In this document: positions 1-6,623 of the stretch, piece after piece | How the letters are laid out: each line of letters starts with the position of its first letter | Position numbering within the stretch: the first letter of the stretch is position 1 | NCBI GenBank assembly: GCA_030673345.1 | Contig: DAOVJH010000072.1 | Span: 1 to 7,136 of the forward strand | DNA length: 7,136 nt | Source of the DNA: Pseudomonadota bacterium | GTDB taxonomy: Bacteria; Pseudomonadota; Gammaproteobacteria; SZUA-229 | Direction: 5' to 3' | Position numbers and translations under genes: made by a program | Notes under the pieces: model-generated | The model's database searches: none | Told to the model about the DNA's origin: nothing | What the model saw: only the letters and a program-made list of their open reading frames with translations

Positions 1-45
1 AACCTGGAAAAATAAGAAATGGTCTTAGTCGTTGTAAACTGCTTA

Positions 46-76
46 TTGACTTCATGCGCTAGAACCTTAATCTTAT
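46..76 (+). promoter_or_regulatory. weak candidate sigma-70 promoter upstream of the two-helix membrane protein gene
   Basis: A TTGACT hexamer (46-51, four of six to the TTGACA consensus plus the key TTG) is followed after 19 bases by TCTTAT (71-76, four of six to TATAAT). The spacing is longer than the ideal 17, and the resulting leader to the start at 159 would be roughly 75 bases. It is the best match I see in the 158 bases before the first gene, but hexamers of this quality arise by chance. Confidence 0.25.
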
Positions 77-158
77 AGCTGTCTATTCAACAATTCTGGC
101 TCGTCTGCCTACAGGGACGTATGCTGGTTGAGTCGGCGTCTGGCTTGGGAGGTGCGCT

Positions 159-662
159 ATGCTACGACGATTATTCTTTTTGTTTCCCGATGAAGAACAT
201 GCCCAGCGAGTGGTTAACCAACTGGTTTTTCTCAATATTTCGGAACGTAATATCCATGCTATCTCACGAGGTGCCGTACTGAAAACGCTGCCGGAGGCCA
301 CTGATTGGCAGAAGAAGGATATCGCATTTCGTGTTGAGAGCGTGTTGTGGATTAGCAACCTGCTGATTTTTGCACTAGCGTTTGTCGCGCTTATTGCCAC
401 TCTGGTAGTGGCAGAGTTTTTCTGGTCGCTGGTGGCACTTTTTATTATGGCAGTCGCTTTTTTTGCGGGTGAGCATTTTGTCGTGCATGTGCCTGATGTG
501 CATCTCACAGAATTCACAGATGCACTATCCCATGGCGAAATCCTGCTGATGGTAGATGTGCCAAAGGCAAGGTTGGTCGAGATCGAAGATTTTGTACATC
601 ACCATAATCCTGAAGCGGCTGTGGGTGGTGTCAGTTGGGCGGTGGATGCATTTGGTATGTGA
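159..662 (+). CDS. small two-helix membrane protein of unknown function, with flanking soluble domains
   Basis: The protein has 167 residues. A soluble N-terminal part (1-60) opens with a pattern like a small alpha/beta domain: a hydrophobic strand (LFFLFP), a helix with HAQRVVNQL, and a second strand around residues 31-36. Two closely spaced hydrophobic helices follow at about 63-82 and 86-104, forming a hairpin. The C-terminal part (about 107-167) contains GEILLMVDVP, an amphipathic helix with VEIEDFV, and a triple histidine at 147-149. This arrangement resembles general-stress-protein or DUF1269-like membrane proteins, in which a strand-helix-strand unit is interrupted by a helical hairpin; that is a resemblance by pattern, not a proven family match. 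The start at 159 is supported by a strong GGAGGT (148-153) five bases upstream. The gene lies 29 bases before the YbaK-like gene and is probably co-transcribed with it. Function unknown; I would expect an inner-membrane location. Confidence 0.85.
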   Translation: MLRRLFFLFPDEEHAQRVVNQLVFLNISERNIHAISRGAVLKTLPEATDWQKKDIAFRVESVLWISNLLIFALAFVALIATLVVAEFFWSLVALFIMAVAFFAGEHFVVHVPDVHLTEFTDALSHGEILLMVDVPKARLVEIEDFVHHHNPEAAVGGVSWAVDAFGM

Positions 663-678
663 ATATTTAAAAATATTC
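661..678. repeat. perfect AT-rich inverted repeat between the first two genes
   Basis: GAATATTT (661-668) and AAATATTC (671-678) are exact reverse complements separated by AA. The repeat begins inside the TGA stop codon (660-662) of the membrane protein gene and ends where the Shine-Dalgarno sequence (CAGGCGG, 678-684) of the next gene starts. As RNA it would be a weak hairpin next to that ribosome binding site; as DNA it could be an operator. There is no T-tract after it, so it is not a Rho-independent terminator. Confidence 0.5.
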
Positions 679-691
679 AGGCGGTTATGTT

Positions 692-1161
692 ATGGCAATC
701 GCGATTACACTAAAAGATTTTCTGGAAAGTTCAGGGGTGGACTATGACCTTGTAGAGCATCCGTACACTTTGACCAGTATGCATGCAGCCGACGAAGCAC
801 ATGTTTCAGGTGAAAATTTAGCAAAAGGCGTCGTATTGCAGGATGGTGAGCATTATCTGGTGGCGGTGGTGCCTGCGACTCAGAGGGTGCAGCTCGGCAG
901 ATTACGTAAACAGTTTAAGCGCTATTTTTCACTGGCAGAAGAAAATGAAATTCATGATCTGTTCGCTGATTGCGACACCGGGGCGGTTCACCGATCGGTG
1001 ATGCCTATGGTATCGAGGTCATCTTTGATGACCGTTTGAATGAGTGTGGCGATGTCTATTTCGAAGCGGGTGACCATACTGATCTGGTCCATGTCAGTGT
1101 GATAGATTTCCGTGGATTGATGGGCAATGCGTGCCATGGCGAGATAAGCCACCACATCTAA
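692..1161 (+). pseudogene. YbaK/EbsC-like aminoacyl-tRNA deacylase domain protein, disrupted by a one-base deletion
   Basis: The reading frame from ATG 692 gives 99 YbaK-like residues, then runs out of frame to a stop at 1039. The rest of the domain continues in another frame from about 991 to TAA at 1159-1161. Adding one base near 989-990 (GTTCACCG to GTTCCACCG) restores a 156-residue protein of normal length for a stand-alone YbaK domain. Family features visible are HPYT (23-26), the conserved lysine in LAKGVVLQ (K45), CDTGAV followed by PPIGDAYG across the break, and a C-terminal Asp/His-rich segment. Members of this family hydrolyse mischarged aminoacyl-tRNAs (for example Cys-tRNA-Pro or Ala-tRNA-Pro); the substrate here cannot be assigned. 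The break falls in the GxxxP loop (G97 to P101 of the repaired protein). The Shine-Dalgarno sequence CAGGCGG (678-684) fits ATG 692. The frame downstream of the break is intact, so the change is either a sequencing error or a very recent mutation. Confidence 0.85.
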
Positions 1162-1335
1162 AAAAGTTTTTTCTGCAAGACAGGTTATGGCCTGTTCGTC
1201 AGTTCAGCCGGTCTTTAATCTTGAGCTCGGTGTGATCACCACAGGTCTCAATATACCGGGTATCCTGTCACCTGATCTGTGTCAAAAATACCTGTAAAAA
1301 TCATATATATATCTCCTTGTAGTATCTTGTTCCGA

Positions 1336-1364
1336 TAGAAAAACCACATGAATCAGTGTATGAT
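1336..1364 (+). promoter_or_regulatory. candidate sigma-70 promoter for the SulP transporter gene
   Basis: TAGAAA (1336-1341, four of six to the -35 consensus) and TATGAT (1359-1364, five of six to the -10 consensus) are separated by exactly 17 bases. Transcription would start near 1371, giving a leader of about 107 bases that contains the hairpin at 1384-1409. This is the best promoter-like pair I found ahead of sulP, judged by eye only. Confidence 0.4.
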
Positions 1365-1383
1365 TTTCCCCTTCGTTTTGCCG

Positions 1384-1409
1384 GCCCTGATCCAGATTCT
1401 AATCAGGGC
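1384..1409 (+). promoter_or_regulatory. leader hairpin upstream of sulP
   Basis: GCCCTGAT (1384-1391) and ATCAGGGC (1402-1409) pair perfectly as an 8-base-pair GC-rich stem with a 10-base loop. It is not followed by a run of T, so it is not an intrinsic terminator. It lies 68 bases before the start codon, inside the leader expected from the promoter at 1336-1364. It could act as an mRNA-stability or regulatory element, or as a DNA operator. I do not recognise a known riboswitch. Confidence 0.45.
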
Positions 1410-1477
1410 AACCATGTGTGATCGTGTCGAATGGGCAACAACTTCGAAATAATCATTTTGCTGTTTGAGAGAATTTA

Positions 1478-3253
1478 ATGTTGAATAAAATTTTTCCTTT
1501 CCTGAACTGGATTCAAGAGTTAAAAGACCCGGCGATTCTACGTGCCGATATGATCGCTGGCCTGACCGTAGCGCTGGTATTGATACCGCAGTCTATGGCT
1601 TACGCAACACTGGCCGGTCTTCCAGAAGTTTATGGTCTGTATATTGCGTTCGTACCCGTATTTGTGGCGGCACTCTGGGGTTCTTCCCGACAGCTGGGTA
1701 CCGGCCCTGTAGCCGTTGTATCGACGATGACAGCAACCATGTTGACGCCGGTCGTTATACCTATGCTGGGCTCAGACTATACGCAGGAAGAATACCTGGC
1801 ACTCTATATACCTACCGCCATGTTCTTAACCCTGCTCGTTGGATTATTTCAATTTGCGCTGGGTTTATTTCGCCTCGGCGCCATCGTCAACTTTCTGTCG
1901 CATCCAGTCATCGTTGGTTTTACCAATGCCGCTGCGTTGTTTATCGGTTTGACTCAGGTCTCGAAAATATTTGGTGTAACAATGCCGGGTGGTGCCAGTG
2001 ATCACTTCCTTACGGTTCGAATTCTGGGCGTGATCGAGAATTTAGGTGATACACATATCGAGACGTTGTTAATGGGTGTCGCTTCTTTTGCCATCATGAT
2101 CGGTTTAAAGAAATTCGCACCAAAAATTCCCGCTGTTTTAGTGGCTGTTGTGGCGACGACTGTAGTCAGTTATTCGATTGGTTTTGAGAAGATGGGCGGT
2201 AAGGTTGTAGGCACCATCCCTGAAGGTTTGCCTGGTTTTGCCATGCCAGCCTTTAGCATGGAAGCGTTTTCTCATCTCTTTATCGGCGCCATCATTATCG
2301 CAATGGTTGGTTTTATGGAAGCTATATCCATTGCTAAAGCGATGGCTGCCAAGTCGAAAGACCGTATCGACCCTAACCAGGAACTCATCGGTCAGGGTCT
2401 GGGAAATATCTTTGGCAGTTTCTTTCAGGCTTATCCTGCATCAGGTTCGTTCTCTCGCTCAGCCGTTAATTTTAATGCGGGCGCAAAAACAGGATTCTCA
2501 TCAGTTGTAACAGCAATCATCGTGGTTGTCACCTTGCTGTTCCTTACGCCGCTGTTATATCACCTGCCAAAAGCTACGCTGGCTGCTGTGGTTATCATGG
2601 CTGTATTTGGTTTGATTAATTTCAAAGCCGTCAAACATATCTGGAGCATCAATAAACATGATGGCGTCGCAGCGATGGTTACATTTATAGCGACTATCGC
2701 TTCCGCACCAAAACTGGATCACGGTATTATCATCGGTGCGGTACTGGCAATTGTTCTGTACCTGTACCGTACAATGCAACCTCGTGTTGCTGTATTGGGC
2801 CGCTTCAAAGATGGCACATTGCGTGATATCGAAATCAATAAAGATCTTCCAACTGATGAAAATATTATTGCTGTACGTTTTGACGGTTCATTATATTTTG
2901 CCAACGTTTCTTACTTCGAAGACGCCATGCTGAAAGCGGTGTCACATTATCCAGAAGCAAAATACCTGCTGGTGGTCGGTGATGCGATCAACCAGATCGA
3001 TGCTTCCGGTGAGGAAGTGCTGCATCACCTGGTAGAGCGTCTACAGAGTACTGATATGACAGTCGTATTCAGTGGCTTAAAACGCCAGATCCTGCAGGTT
3101 ATGAAAACCAGTGGTCTGCATGATGTTATCGGTGAGCAAAATATTTTTTCAAACGAAGATTTTGCTCTGGAAGCTATCTACAAAAGGTTGGAGCTGGATG
3201 CATCAGGTGATGCTTGTCCGTTATTAAGGCGCGAGCCGATACAGACTAGCTGA
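1478..3253 (+). CDS. SulP (SLC26) family inorganic anion permease with C-terminal STAS domain
   Basis: This 591-residue protein has the full architecture of bacterial SulP transporters, which carry sulfate, bicarbonate or similar anions across the inner membrane, often coupled to H+ or Na+. The N-terminal membrane domain carries the family signature PQSMAYATLAGLPEVYGLY (37-55) and the adjacent GTGPVAVVS (74-82). A conserved acidic residue sits in GFMEAISIAKA (E281), as in proton-coupled members. The PASGSFSRSAVN segment (320-331) is also typical. The STAS domain spans about 436-570, with the FDGSLYFAN strand (468-476), the IDASG turn (507-511, S510 at the usual phospho-acceptor position) and FSGLKRQI (532-539). 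The start at 1478 has GAGAGAA (1467-1473) at good spacing. The gene stands alone, with its own candidate promoter and a strong terminator behind it. Sulfate is the default guess; bicarbonate is the main alternative, and the sequence does not decide. Confidence 0.97.
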   Translation: MLNKIFPFLNWIQELKDPAILRADMIAGLTVALVLIPQSMAYATLAGLPEVYGLYIAFVPVFVAALWGSSRQLGTGPVAVVSTMTATMLTPVVIPMLGSDYTQEEYLALYIPTAMFLTLLVGLFQFALGLFRLGAIVNFLSHPVIVGFTNAAALFIGLTQVSKIFGVTMPGGASDHFLTVRILGVIENLGDTHIETLLMGVASFAIMIGLKKFAPKIPAVLVAVVATTVVSYSIGFEKMGGKVVGTIPEGLPGFAMPAFSMEAFSHLFIGAIIIAMVGFMEAISIAKAMAAKSKDRIDPNQELIGQGLGNIFGSFFQAYPASGSFSRSAVNFNAGAKTGFSSVVTAIIVVVTLLFLTPLLYHLPKATLAAVVIMAVFGLINFKAVKHIWSINKHDGVAAMVTFIATIASAPKLDHGIIIGAVLAIVLYLYRTMQPRVAVLGRFKDGTLRDIEINKDLPTDENIIAVRFDGSLYFANVSYFEDAMLKAVSHYPEAKYLLVVGDAINQIDASGEEVLHHLVERLQSTDMTVVFSGLKRQILQVMKTSGLHDVIGEQNIFSNEDFALEAIYKRLELDASGDACPLLRREPIQTS

Positions 3254-3289
3254 TCAAGTTTCTTCCTGTTTAAGCTTTAGCTGAAATAG

Positions 3290-3322
3290 AAGGACGGTGG
3301 ATGTTATCCACCGTCCTTTTTT
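3290..3322 (+). terminator. strong Rho-independent terminator of sulP
   Basis: AGGACGGTGGAT (3291-3302) pairs perfectly with ATCCACCGTCCT (3306-3317) around the three-base loop GTT, and A3290 can extend the stem by pairing with T3318. Six T residues (3317-3322) follow. It lies 37 bases after the sulP stop codon and separates sulP from the lipoprotein gene. Confidence 0.95.
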
Positions 3323-3478
3323 GTTGCTGACTGGTTATTACAGAATGCGCTAGTGTGATATACAGTTACAGAGTTACTATTTCGATTGCTCTGTCGGTGT
3401 ATCGCTTCCTGGTGAATCGGATACGATCAATTTTGCAGATGTAATCACCATTGTTGTCTGTTAATATCTGCAACCATT

Positions 3479-3790
3479 ATGTTTACATCTATATTAAATA
3501 AATCTGTTATTTTTACTGGCTTCGCGGTTGTCCTGTTATCCGCCTGTGCGGGCCAGCCGTCCAACCCTGAAATAGCTGAACAATGTGAAAGCGGCCTGTC
3601 GATTGCATCTAAAGAATATGCGGCTGCAGAAGCAAATGGTTTCGGTGGCTCGGTTGCCATGGTCAAAGCGACAAGTCTACTCGGTGCTGCAGAGGTGCAA
3701 CAGCAATTTGGAAAATACCCCAATTGTGTTGATAAAGTAAAACGTGCGCGCTATTACATAAAACAAGCTGTAAAGGGCGTTAGTAACTAG
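3479..3790 (+). CDS. small putative lipoprotein of unknown function
   Basis: The protein has 103 residues. It begins with a basic residue and a hydrophobic signal segment (about 8-22), followed by the lipobox LSAC with the lipidated cysteine at residue 23. Alanine at the +2 position predicts sorting to the outer membrane by the Lol pathway. The mature part of about 80 residues is alanine- and lysine-rich and probably helical. It contains a helix around 40-53, a glycine-rich turn (54-57), a helix around 58-77, and a basic C-terminal helix (KVKRARYYIKQAVK, 86-99). Two further cysteines (C36 and C83) could form a periplasmic disulfide joining the helices. I do not recognise the family. No good Shine-Dalgarno sequence precedes ATG 3479, but the signal peptide fits this start exactly. 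It follows the sulP terminator by about 160 bases and so is probably transcribed separately. Confidence 0.85.
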   Translation: MFTSILNKSVIFTGFAVVLLSACAGQPSNPEIAEQCESGLSIASKEYAAAEANGFGGSVAMVKATSLLGAAEVQQQFGKYPNCVDKVKRARYYIKQAVKGVSN

Positions 3791-4111
3791 ACATAAAATT
3801 GTCTACAGTCTCGGCTGTGTTCGACGGTCGTTGGACAATATTCGTATATTAGGATAAAATAATATCCTTTATTAATAACGATGAAGACACTCGGTAGTAT
3901 CTGAATAACCCTTACCGCGTCAACGTACCAGAGTTTTTTTCTTAAGCTTTTCTTTCCAGGTTTCTTGCTTAGAGATCTGCAGGTTCTCACTTTCGTTATT
4001 TAGCTGAGTCATTTCCCGAAGCGGCAGTAAACAGGTATTCGCCTAACAGGCTGGGATATCTCTTACTTGCTCTGTATTTAACGAATGAGTATTACTTAAA
4101 GAGAGTAAAGA
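3791..4111. other. AT-rich gene-free interval before the SLC13 permease gene
   Basis: These 321 bases contain no convincing gene. AGGATA (3851-3856) and TATCCT (3863-3868) form a six-base-pair hairpin followed by a short T-rich stretch, a weak candidate terminator for the lipoprotein gene. CGGTA (3892-3896) can pair with TACCG (3913-3917), and a seven-T run lies further on (3934-3940), but the 16-base gap between them is wrong for an intrinsic terminator. A tiny hairpin GCCT-AAC-AGGC occurs at 4041-4051. The Shine-Dalgarno sequence of the permease (GAGAG, 4101-4105) closes the interval. No clear promoter stands out, although one must be here if the permease has its own. Confidence 0.5.
3851..3870 (+). 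terminator. weak candidate terminator after the lipoprotein gene
   Basis: A six-base-pair stem (AGGATA / TATCCT, loop AAATAA) is followed by TT and an AT-rich stretch, about 60 bases after the lipoprotein stop codon. The stem is short and AT-rich and the T-tract is poor, so termination here is uncertain. Confidence 0.25.
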
Positions 4112-6100
4112 ATGAATAAACTTGCGGATGAGGAACAAACCGTTGCATCACCAGGTGTTATTTCCCGAAAACAGATCATCGCGGCGGTCGTTTTTGCAGT
4201 AATTGCAGCGTTTCTGGCAAGTGTCGTTCCCACCATTGAGATCGCCTGGGTGAGTGCGATCCTGATGCTGACGATCTATCTCTTTGCTTTTGAAGTCGTC
4301 GGTGTCGATGTTGCCGCAGCGTCTGTCATGGTGCTGCTGGGACTGACATCATTGCTAGCGCCGTTCATGGGACTGGAGCAGGGGCTTGTCGATAACAGGC
4401 ATCTGTTCGACGGTTTCTCTTCTAACGCTGTGATGTCTATCATCGCTGTCATGATCATCGGTGCTGGACTCGATAAGACCGGTATCATGAGCAAGGTTGC
4501 TGCTTTCATACTGAGTGTCGGCGGTACCACTGAAACACGTATCATTCCGATTATTTCTGCCACTGTCGGTTTCATCTCTTCGTTTATGCAGAACGTCGGT
4601 GCGGCAGCGCTGTTCCTGCCTGTGGTCTCCCGTATTTCTGCACGTTCTGGTCTGCCGATGTCACGTCTGCTCATGCCGATGGGCTTTACGGCTATCCTCG
4701 GTGGTACCATGACTATGGTTGGCTCGAGTCCGCTGATCCTGCTGAATGATTTAATACTGACATCAAATAAAGCGTTACCCGCTGATCAGCAGATGGATAC
4801 CTGGGGACTGTTCTCTGTTACCCCTGTCGGTGCTGCACTCATCGTAACCGGTATCGCTTATTTCGTTATTGCTGGCCGCTTCGTATTGCCAAAAACTAAA
4901 AGTGAAAGCAGTACCAGCGGTTCAGATGCCATGCAGTATTTTCAGGATGTCTATGGCGTCAATTACTCTCTCTCAGAAGTAGTCGTTAGAGATGGTAGTC
5001 CTTTGATCGGTAAACTTATCGATGAGGTTGAGAGTGTCTGTCGTATCCGTATCATCGCGACCAAACGCCCGAGTGACGATATCAGGATCGGTCCGGGTGC
5101 GTTAGCTCGTGATGTCGAAATAGAGGCGGGCATGATTCTGGGCGTTATCGCTGATCCTGAAAAACTGGAGCAGTTTGCTGAAAAGGGCCATCTCAAAAAA
5201 TTCAAACAGTTGAGAACATTCTCTGAAGATCTGTCGACATCAAAAACAGGTATAGCCGAGGTTGTTATACCGCCCGGTTCTAGTCTTATCGGTAAAAGCG
5301 CGCGTGATGTCTGGATGCGTAAAACCTATGGTCTGGCGATGATCGGCCTGCACCGAAATGGTGAGACCCTGCGTGAGGGTGACGATATCCGTAACATGAA
5401 ATTAATCGCGGGTGATACGCTGGTGGTACACACGCCGTGGCTCGCTCTGGAGAGGATCGAAAAAAGTAACGACTTCGTCGTTGTGACGACTGAATATCCG
5501 CGTGAAGAAGAGTCACGCCCTCACAAGATATTGCCTGCTTCTATCTTCTTCGGTATCGCTCTTTTCATGGTGCTGTTTACCGACATACGTCTTTCAGTTG
5601 CATTACTGACCGGCGCCATGGGAATGGTCTTATCGGGTGTGTTGAACATCGAAGAAGCTTACGAAGCAGTAAGCTGGAAAACAGTCTTCCTGCTGGCGTC
5701 ACTTATTCCGCTGGGTCTGGCCGTAGAAACAACCGGCACTGCAAAATGGATCGCCGATCAGGTGCTGTTAGTGGTGGGGCATATGGATATCTGGGTCATC
5801 CAGCTGGCCATCGCGCTGCTCGCTACTTTCTTTACACTGGTGATGTCAAATGTTGGCGCAACCGTATTGCTGGTGCCACTGGCGGTCAATATCGCTATCG
5901 GTGCCGGTGCTAACCCGGCTGTGTTTGCACTTACCGTCGCTATCGCAACCTCTAACTCTTTCCTGATACCGACACATCAGGTTAATGCCTTGATCATGGG
6001 GCCTGCAGGTTACCGCGTCTCTGACTTTTTGAAAGCCGGTAGCATCATGACGGTATTGTTTTTAGTCGTCATGATGATCATGATGAACCTGGTATTTTAA
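4112..6100 (+). CDS. SLC13-family anion permease with two internal RCK_C (TrkA-C) domains
   Basis: This 662-residue inner-membrane protein has the layout of the SAC1-like branch of the SLC13/DASS superfamily. A first membrane half (about 20-260) and a second (about 471-662) are separated by a cytosolic insert with two RCK_C domains (about 285-363 and 380-451; each has the SPLIGK or SSLIGK turn). The two inverted-repeat hairpins that form the substrate and cation site in this superfamily appear as SFMQNVGAA (Q160-N161) and MSNVGAT (S579-N580). Other typical segments are FSSNAVMSIIAVMIIGAGL (102-120), GGTMTMVGSSP (197-207) and TSNSFLIPTHQVNALIMGP near the C terminus. Relatives carry sulfate or other di- and oxyanions, and the RCK_C domains are presumed to bind a regulatory ligand; the substrate here is inferred as sulfate-like only. 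The start at 4112 has GAGAG (4101-4105) upstream. The gene ends 47 bases before the 3' end of the convergent GNAT gene. Confidence 0.95.
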   Translation: MNKLADEEQTVASPGVISRKQIIAAVVFAVIAAFLASVVPTIEIAWVSAILMLTIYLFAFEVVGVDVAAASVMVLLGLTSLLAPFMGLEQGLVDNRHLFDGFSSNAVMSIIAVMIIGAGLDKTGIMSKVAAFILSVGGTTETRIIPIISATVGFISSFMQNVGAAALFLPVVSRISARSGLPMSRLLMPMGFTAILGGTMTMVGSSPLILLNDLILTSNKALPADQQMDTWGLFSVTPVGAALIVTGIAYFVIAGRFVLPKTKSESSTSGSDAMQYFQDVYGVNYSLSEVVVRDGSPLIGKLIDEVESVCRIRIIATKRPSDDIRIGPGALARDVEIEAGMILGVIADPEKLEQFAEKGHLKKFKQLRTFSEDLSTSKTGIAEVVIPPGSSLIGKSARDVWMRKTYGLAMIGLHRNGETLREGDDIRNMKLIAGDTLVVHTPWLALERIEKSNDFVVVTTEYPREEESRPHKILPASIFFGIALFMVLFTDIRLSVALLTGAMGMVLSGVLNIEEAYEAVSWKTVFLLASLIPLGLAVETTGTAKWIADQVLLVVGHMDIWVIQLAIALLATFFTLVMSNVGATVLLVPLAVNIAIGAGANPAVFALTVAIATSNSFLIPTHQVNALIMGPAGYRVSDFLKAGSIMTVLFLVVMMIMMNLVF

Positions 6101-6126
6101 AAGTTAATTAGCAGCAGTGTTTATCT

Positions 6127-6166
6127 AGCCTGTAGAGGGCCAGGTACTTATTTTGTGGTACAGGCT
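6127..6166. repeat. inverted repeat at the convergent junction of the permease and GNAT genes
   Basis: AGCCTGTA (6127-6134) and TACAGGCT (6159-6166) are exact reverse complements with a 24-base spacer; a nested GTAC pair lies inside. The repeat spans the stop codon of the minus-strand GNAT gene (TAA at 6150-6148) and lies 26 bases after the permease stop. Neither side has a clear T-tract after the stem, so a classical bidirectional terminator is not supported, but a 3'-end structure shared by both converging transcripts is plausible. Confidence 0.35.
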
Positions 6167-6591
6167 TTCATCATCTTGAAGTGCTGAATCTCGCCGAATA
6201 ACAGGTAGCTCTTTTCTATTATTTCGTATCCGAGCTTCTGATAGAAACCGATGGCGGGTTCCCTGGCATGAAGGATGATTTTATCATGGCGGGATGTCTT
6301 AGCGCGTGCTTCTATGACTGTGACCAATGCGCGACCGATGCCTTTTTTTTCATGCCCATTGGCGACTGCCATGTAACGGATCTGAGCTTCGTCAGATGAG
6401 TTGAACTGCAGGCGGGCCACTCCGATGATTTCATCTTCGTCAACCGCCATCAGATGAAAGCACTGGTCTTCTAACTCATCGATTTCTGACCCTTCAGGCT
6501 GGTTCCAGGGAGCTCGTAGCAACTTCCAGCGCAGGTGGTAGTAGCGCTTGAACTCATCCTCAGTCTTCGGTTGTTTTATTACGAAAGTCAC
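6148..6591 (-). CDS. stand-alone GNAT acetyltransferase related to the N-terminal domain of YiiD/FabY
   Basis: The protein has 147 residues and a complete GNAT fold: an N-terminal helix with FKRYYHLRWKLLRAPWNQP (14-32), strand 4 with IRYMAV (71-76), the acetyl-CoA pyrophosphate loop EKKGIG (81-86, matching Q/RxxGxG/A apart from the first residue), and the C-terminal FYQKLGYE (116-123). The RYY..RW..LR.P..QP.GSE pattern and the ending QHFKMMK closely recall the acetyltransferase half of E. coli YiiD (FabY), but the thioesterase half of that protein is absent: the frame stops cleanly after the GNAT domain. It uses a GTG start (6591-6589) with no strong Shine-Dalgarno sequence. The only upstream ATG nearby (6602) is in another frame and hits a stop at once. 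It lies 32 bases downstream of the oxygenase gene on the same strand, so the two are probably co-transcribed. The acceptor substrate is unknown. Confidence 0.92.
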   Translation of the reverse strand: MTFVIKQPKTEDEFKRYYHLRWKLLRAPWNQPEGSEIDELEDQCFHLMAVDEDEIIGVARLQFNSSDEAQIRYMAVANGHEKKGIGRALVTVIEARAKTSRHDKIILHAREPAIGFYQKLGYEIIEKSYLLFGEIQHFKMMKACTTK

Positions 6592-6623
6592 CGATGCCGC
6601 ATCTAAAAATAATGAAGAAATGT

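Larger units (their letters stand above)
1162..1477. other. gene-free interval between the YbaK-like gene and sulP
   Basis: These 316 bases hold no convincing gene. Directly after the YbaK-like stop codon lies A6-G-T6 (1160-1172), which cannot form a usable hairpin. A short hairpin (ACAGG 1180-1184 with CCTGT 1191-1195) has no T-tract behind it. Other landmarks are the 8-base palindrome GTGATCAC (1232-1239), a short AT dinucleotide run (1303-1312), a candidate promoter near 1336-1364 and a stronger hairpin at 1384-1409. The promoter and the hairpin are listed separately. I see no clear Rho-independent terminator for the upstream pair of genes. Confidence 0.6.

Noticed and set aside
83..517. 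144-codon open frame on the minus strand
   Set aside because: It lies antisense to the two-helix membrane protein gene, which has a strong ribosome binding site and sensible membrane segments; the antisense product is low-complexity in Ser/Thr/Ala and resembles nothing.
985..995. Programmed ribosomal frameshift in the YbaK-like gene
   Set aside because: There is no slippery heptamer, no nearby stop-codon pause in frame and no precedent in this family; a one-base deletion explains the data more simply.
1160..1172. A6-G-T6 run after the YbaK-like gene, looking like a terminator
   Set aside because: The arms are separated by one base and contain no GC pairs, so no stable hairpin can form; no GC stem precedes the T run.
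1231..1243. TGTGATCACCACA as a CRP-type operator
   Set aside because: Only the left half-site TGTGA fits; the spacing and right half do not match TGTGA-N6-TCACA.
3787..3990. 67-codon minus-strand open frame in the gene-free interval
   Set aside because: No ribosome binding site, a basic then random hydrophobic composition, and it overlaps the candidate terminator; most likely chance in AT-rich DNA.
4067..4095. TTGCTC-17-TATTAC as the promoter of the SLC13 permease
   Set aside because: The hexamers are weak and transcription would begin at or within the Shine-Dalgarno sequence, leaving no usable leader.
4276..4710. 144-codon open frame on the minus strand
   Set aside because: Antisense to conserved membrane segments of the SLC13 permease; it is a by-product of that gene's codon use.
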